Shown here in pieces: positions 63,626 to 64,000 of a DNA stretch of 64,000 nt. Origin of the DNA: Peribacillus saganii (GTDB lineage Bacteria > Bacillota > Bacilli > Bacillales > DSM-1321); the NCBI RefSeq assembly GCF_003429095.1, contig NZ_QVTE01000016.1:124001-188000 (forward strand), written 5' to 3'. Made by a program: the position numbers and the translations under genes. The notes under the pieces are model-generated. The model worked only from the letters and a program-made list of their open reading frames with translations, was not told the origin of the DNA and searched no databases. Position 1 is the stretch's first letter, and every line of letters begins with the position of its first letter.

Positions 63626-64000
63626 TTATGATTTCGTTCCTTCCCAAAATAGGCGGATGGCTTCCACTGTTTTTGGATTTTCAAGGGATGAAATGTCACC
63701 GCAATCCTGATTAAGATAAGCTGATTTAATAACACGCCTCATTACTTTGCCATTTCTTGTTTTCGGCAGCTCTTCAACAAATAAAATATCTTTTGGGGTC
63801 AGGGCTTTTCCTAAATGCTTTGCGACAAGCTGATACAGCTCCGCCTTTAGCGCATCGTCATTCTGGATACCAGGTTTTAATACGGCAAAGCAAACCGCAG
63901 CCTCACCCTTTTCGGCATCCGGAACACCAATAGTGGCTGCCTCAATCACGGAATCATGCTCCACAAGAGCCGATTCCATTTCAGCAGGGCCCAGTCGTTT
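63626..64000 (-). CDS. C-terminal part of an AMP-binding acyl/acetyl-CoA synthetase (continues beyond window)
   Basis: The 124 visible residues form the C-terminal lid of an ANL-family synthetase: KRLGPAEMESALVEHDSV, IGVPDAEKGEAAVCFAVLK and ELPKTRNGKVMRRVIKSAYL, whose lysine (K in RNGKVMRR) takes part in adenylation. The 5' end lies beyond the window. Likely an acetyl- or medium-chain acyl-CoA synthetase. Confidence 0.9.
   Translation of the reverse strand, partial: KRLGPAEMESALVEHDSVIEAATIGVPDAEKGEAAVCFAVLKPGIQNDDALKAELYQLVAKHLGKALTPKDILFVEELPKTRNGKVMRRVIKSAYLNQDCGDISSLENPKTVEAIRLFWEGTKS

Overview
The window comes from a low-GC, Gram-positive, endospore-forming bacterium of the Bacillaceae (Bacillus in the broad sense). 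Three things point there: genes for small acid-soluble spore proteins (SspP, SspN, Tlp), strong Shine-Dalgarno sites with frequent TTG/GTG starts, and a gene order that follows the Bacillus subtilis yneK ... citB-yneN-sspN-tlp-yneP-yneQ-yneR-plsY-yneT-parE-parC segment with insertions. Unusually for the group, it also carries a complete selenocysteine (Sec) system.

Layout. (1) 1-4.0 kb: a catabolic module of a TAXI-type TRAP binding protein (cut by the window edge), a class III aminotransferase and a thiamine-diphosphate enzyme of the acetolactate synthase family. (2) 4.4-16.5 kb: the Sec region. tRNA-Sec lies on the minus strand with its own promoter and terminator, followed by yneK, sbcDC, type II pantothenate kinase, selB, selD on the minus strand, a SelW-like selenoprotein, a tRNA array and selA. 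selD and the SelW-like gene each contain an in-frame UGA followed by hairpins of the bacterial SECIS type, so ordinary gene calling truncates the first and misses the second. The tRNA array (Val, Ala, Leu, Gly, Ile, Asn) holds a decayed tRNA-Leu and ends in a tRNA-Ser remnant. (3) 16.5-25 kb: accessory genes: sspP, a royal-jelly/yellow-family protein, an unrecognised protein, a MerR regulator with a B12-binding half, a chemotaxis receptor, a DUF2512 membrane protein and a PrsW-type protease, with several gene remnants and a possible group II intron fragment. (4) 25.6-44.7 kb: the citB-to-parC backbone, interrupted by a tandem AAA+ ATPase, a CPBP-protease pseudogene, a flavin reductase and an EgtB homologue. 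(5) 45-51.4 kb: an unrecognised protein, an amino acid permease, a cytochrome bd oxidase pair, a secreted protein and a Staygreen-family protein. (6) 51.7-59 kb: a PH-domain protein, a TetR regulator and a yngJ-to-yngE type acyl-CoA / branched-chain acid operon in which the ligase (yngI) and HMG-CoA lyase (yngG) are pseudogenes. (7) 59.2-62.2 kb: NAD salvage (pncA-pncB-nadE). (8) 62.2-64 kb: a structured non-coding repeat-like region, a double-LysM secreted protein and the C-terminal end of an AMP-binding acyl/acetyl-CoA synthetase.

How the genes work together. SelD makes selenophosphate, SelA converts seryl-tRNA-Sec to selenocysteinyl-tRNA-Sec, and SelB delivers it to UGA codons marked by SECIS hairpins. 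The visible clients are SelD itself and the SelW-like redox protein. The most notable points are the two hidden selenoproteins, the decaying tRNA array, the half-broken leucine/acyl-CoA operon and the structured element near 62.3-62.7 kb. All family assignments were made by reading the sequence, without database searches.
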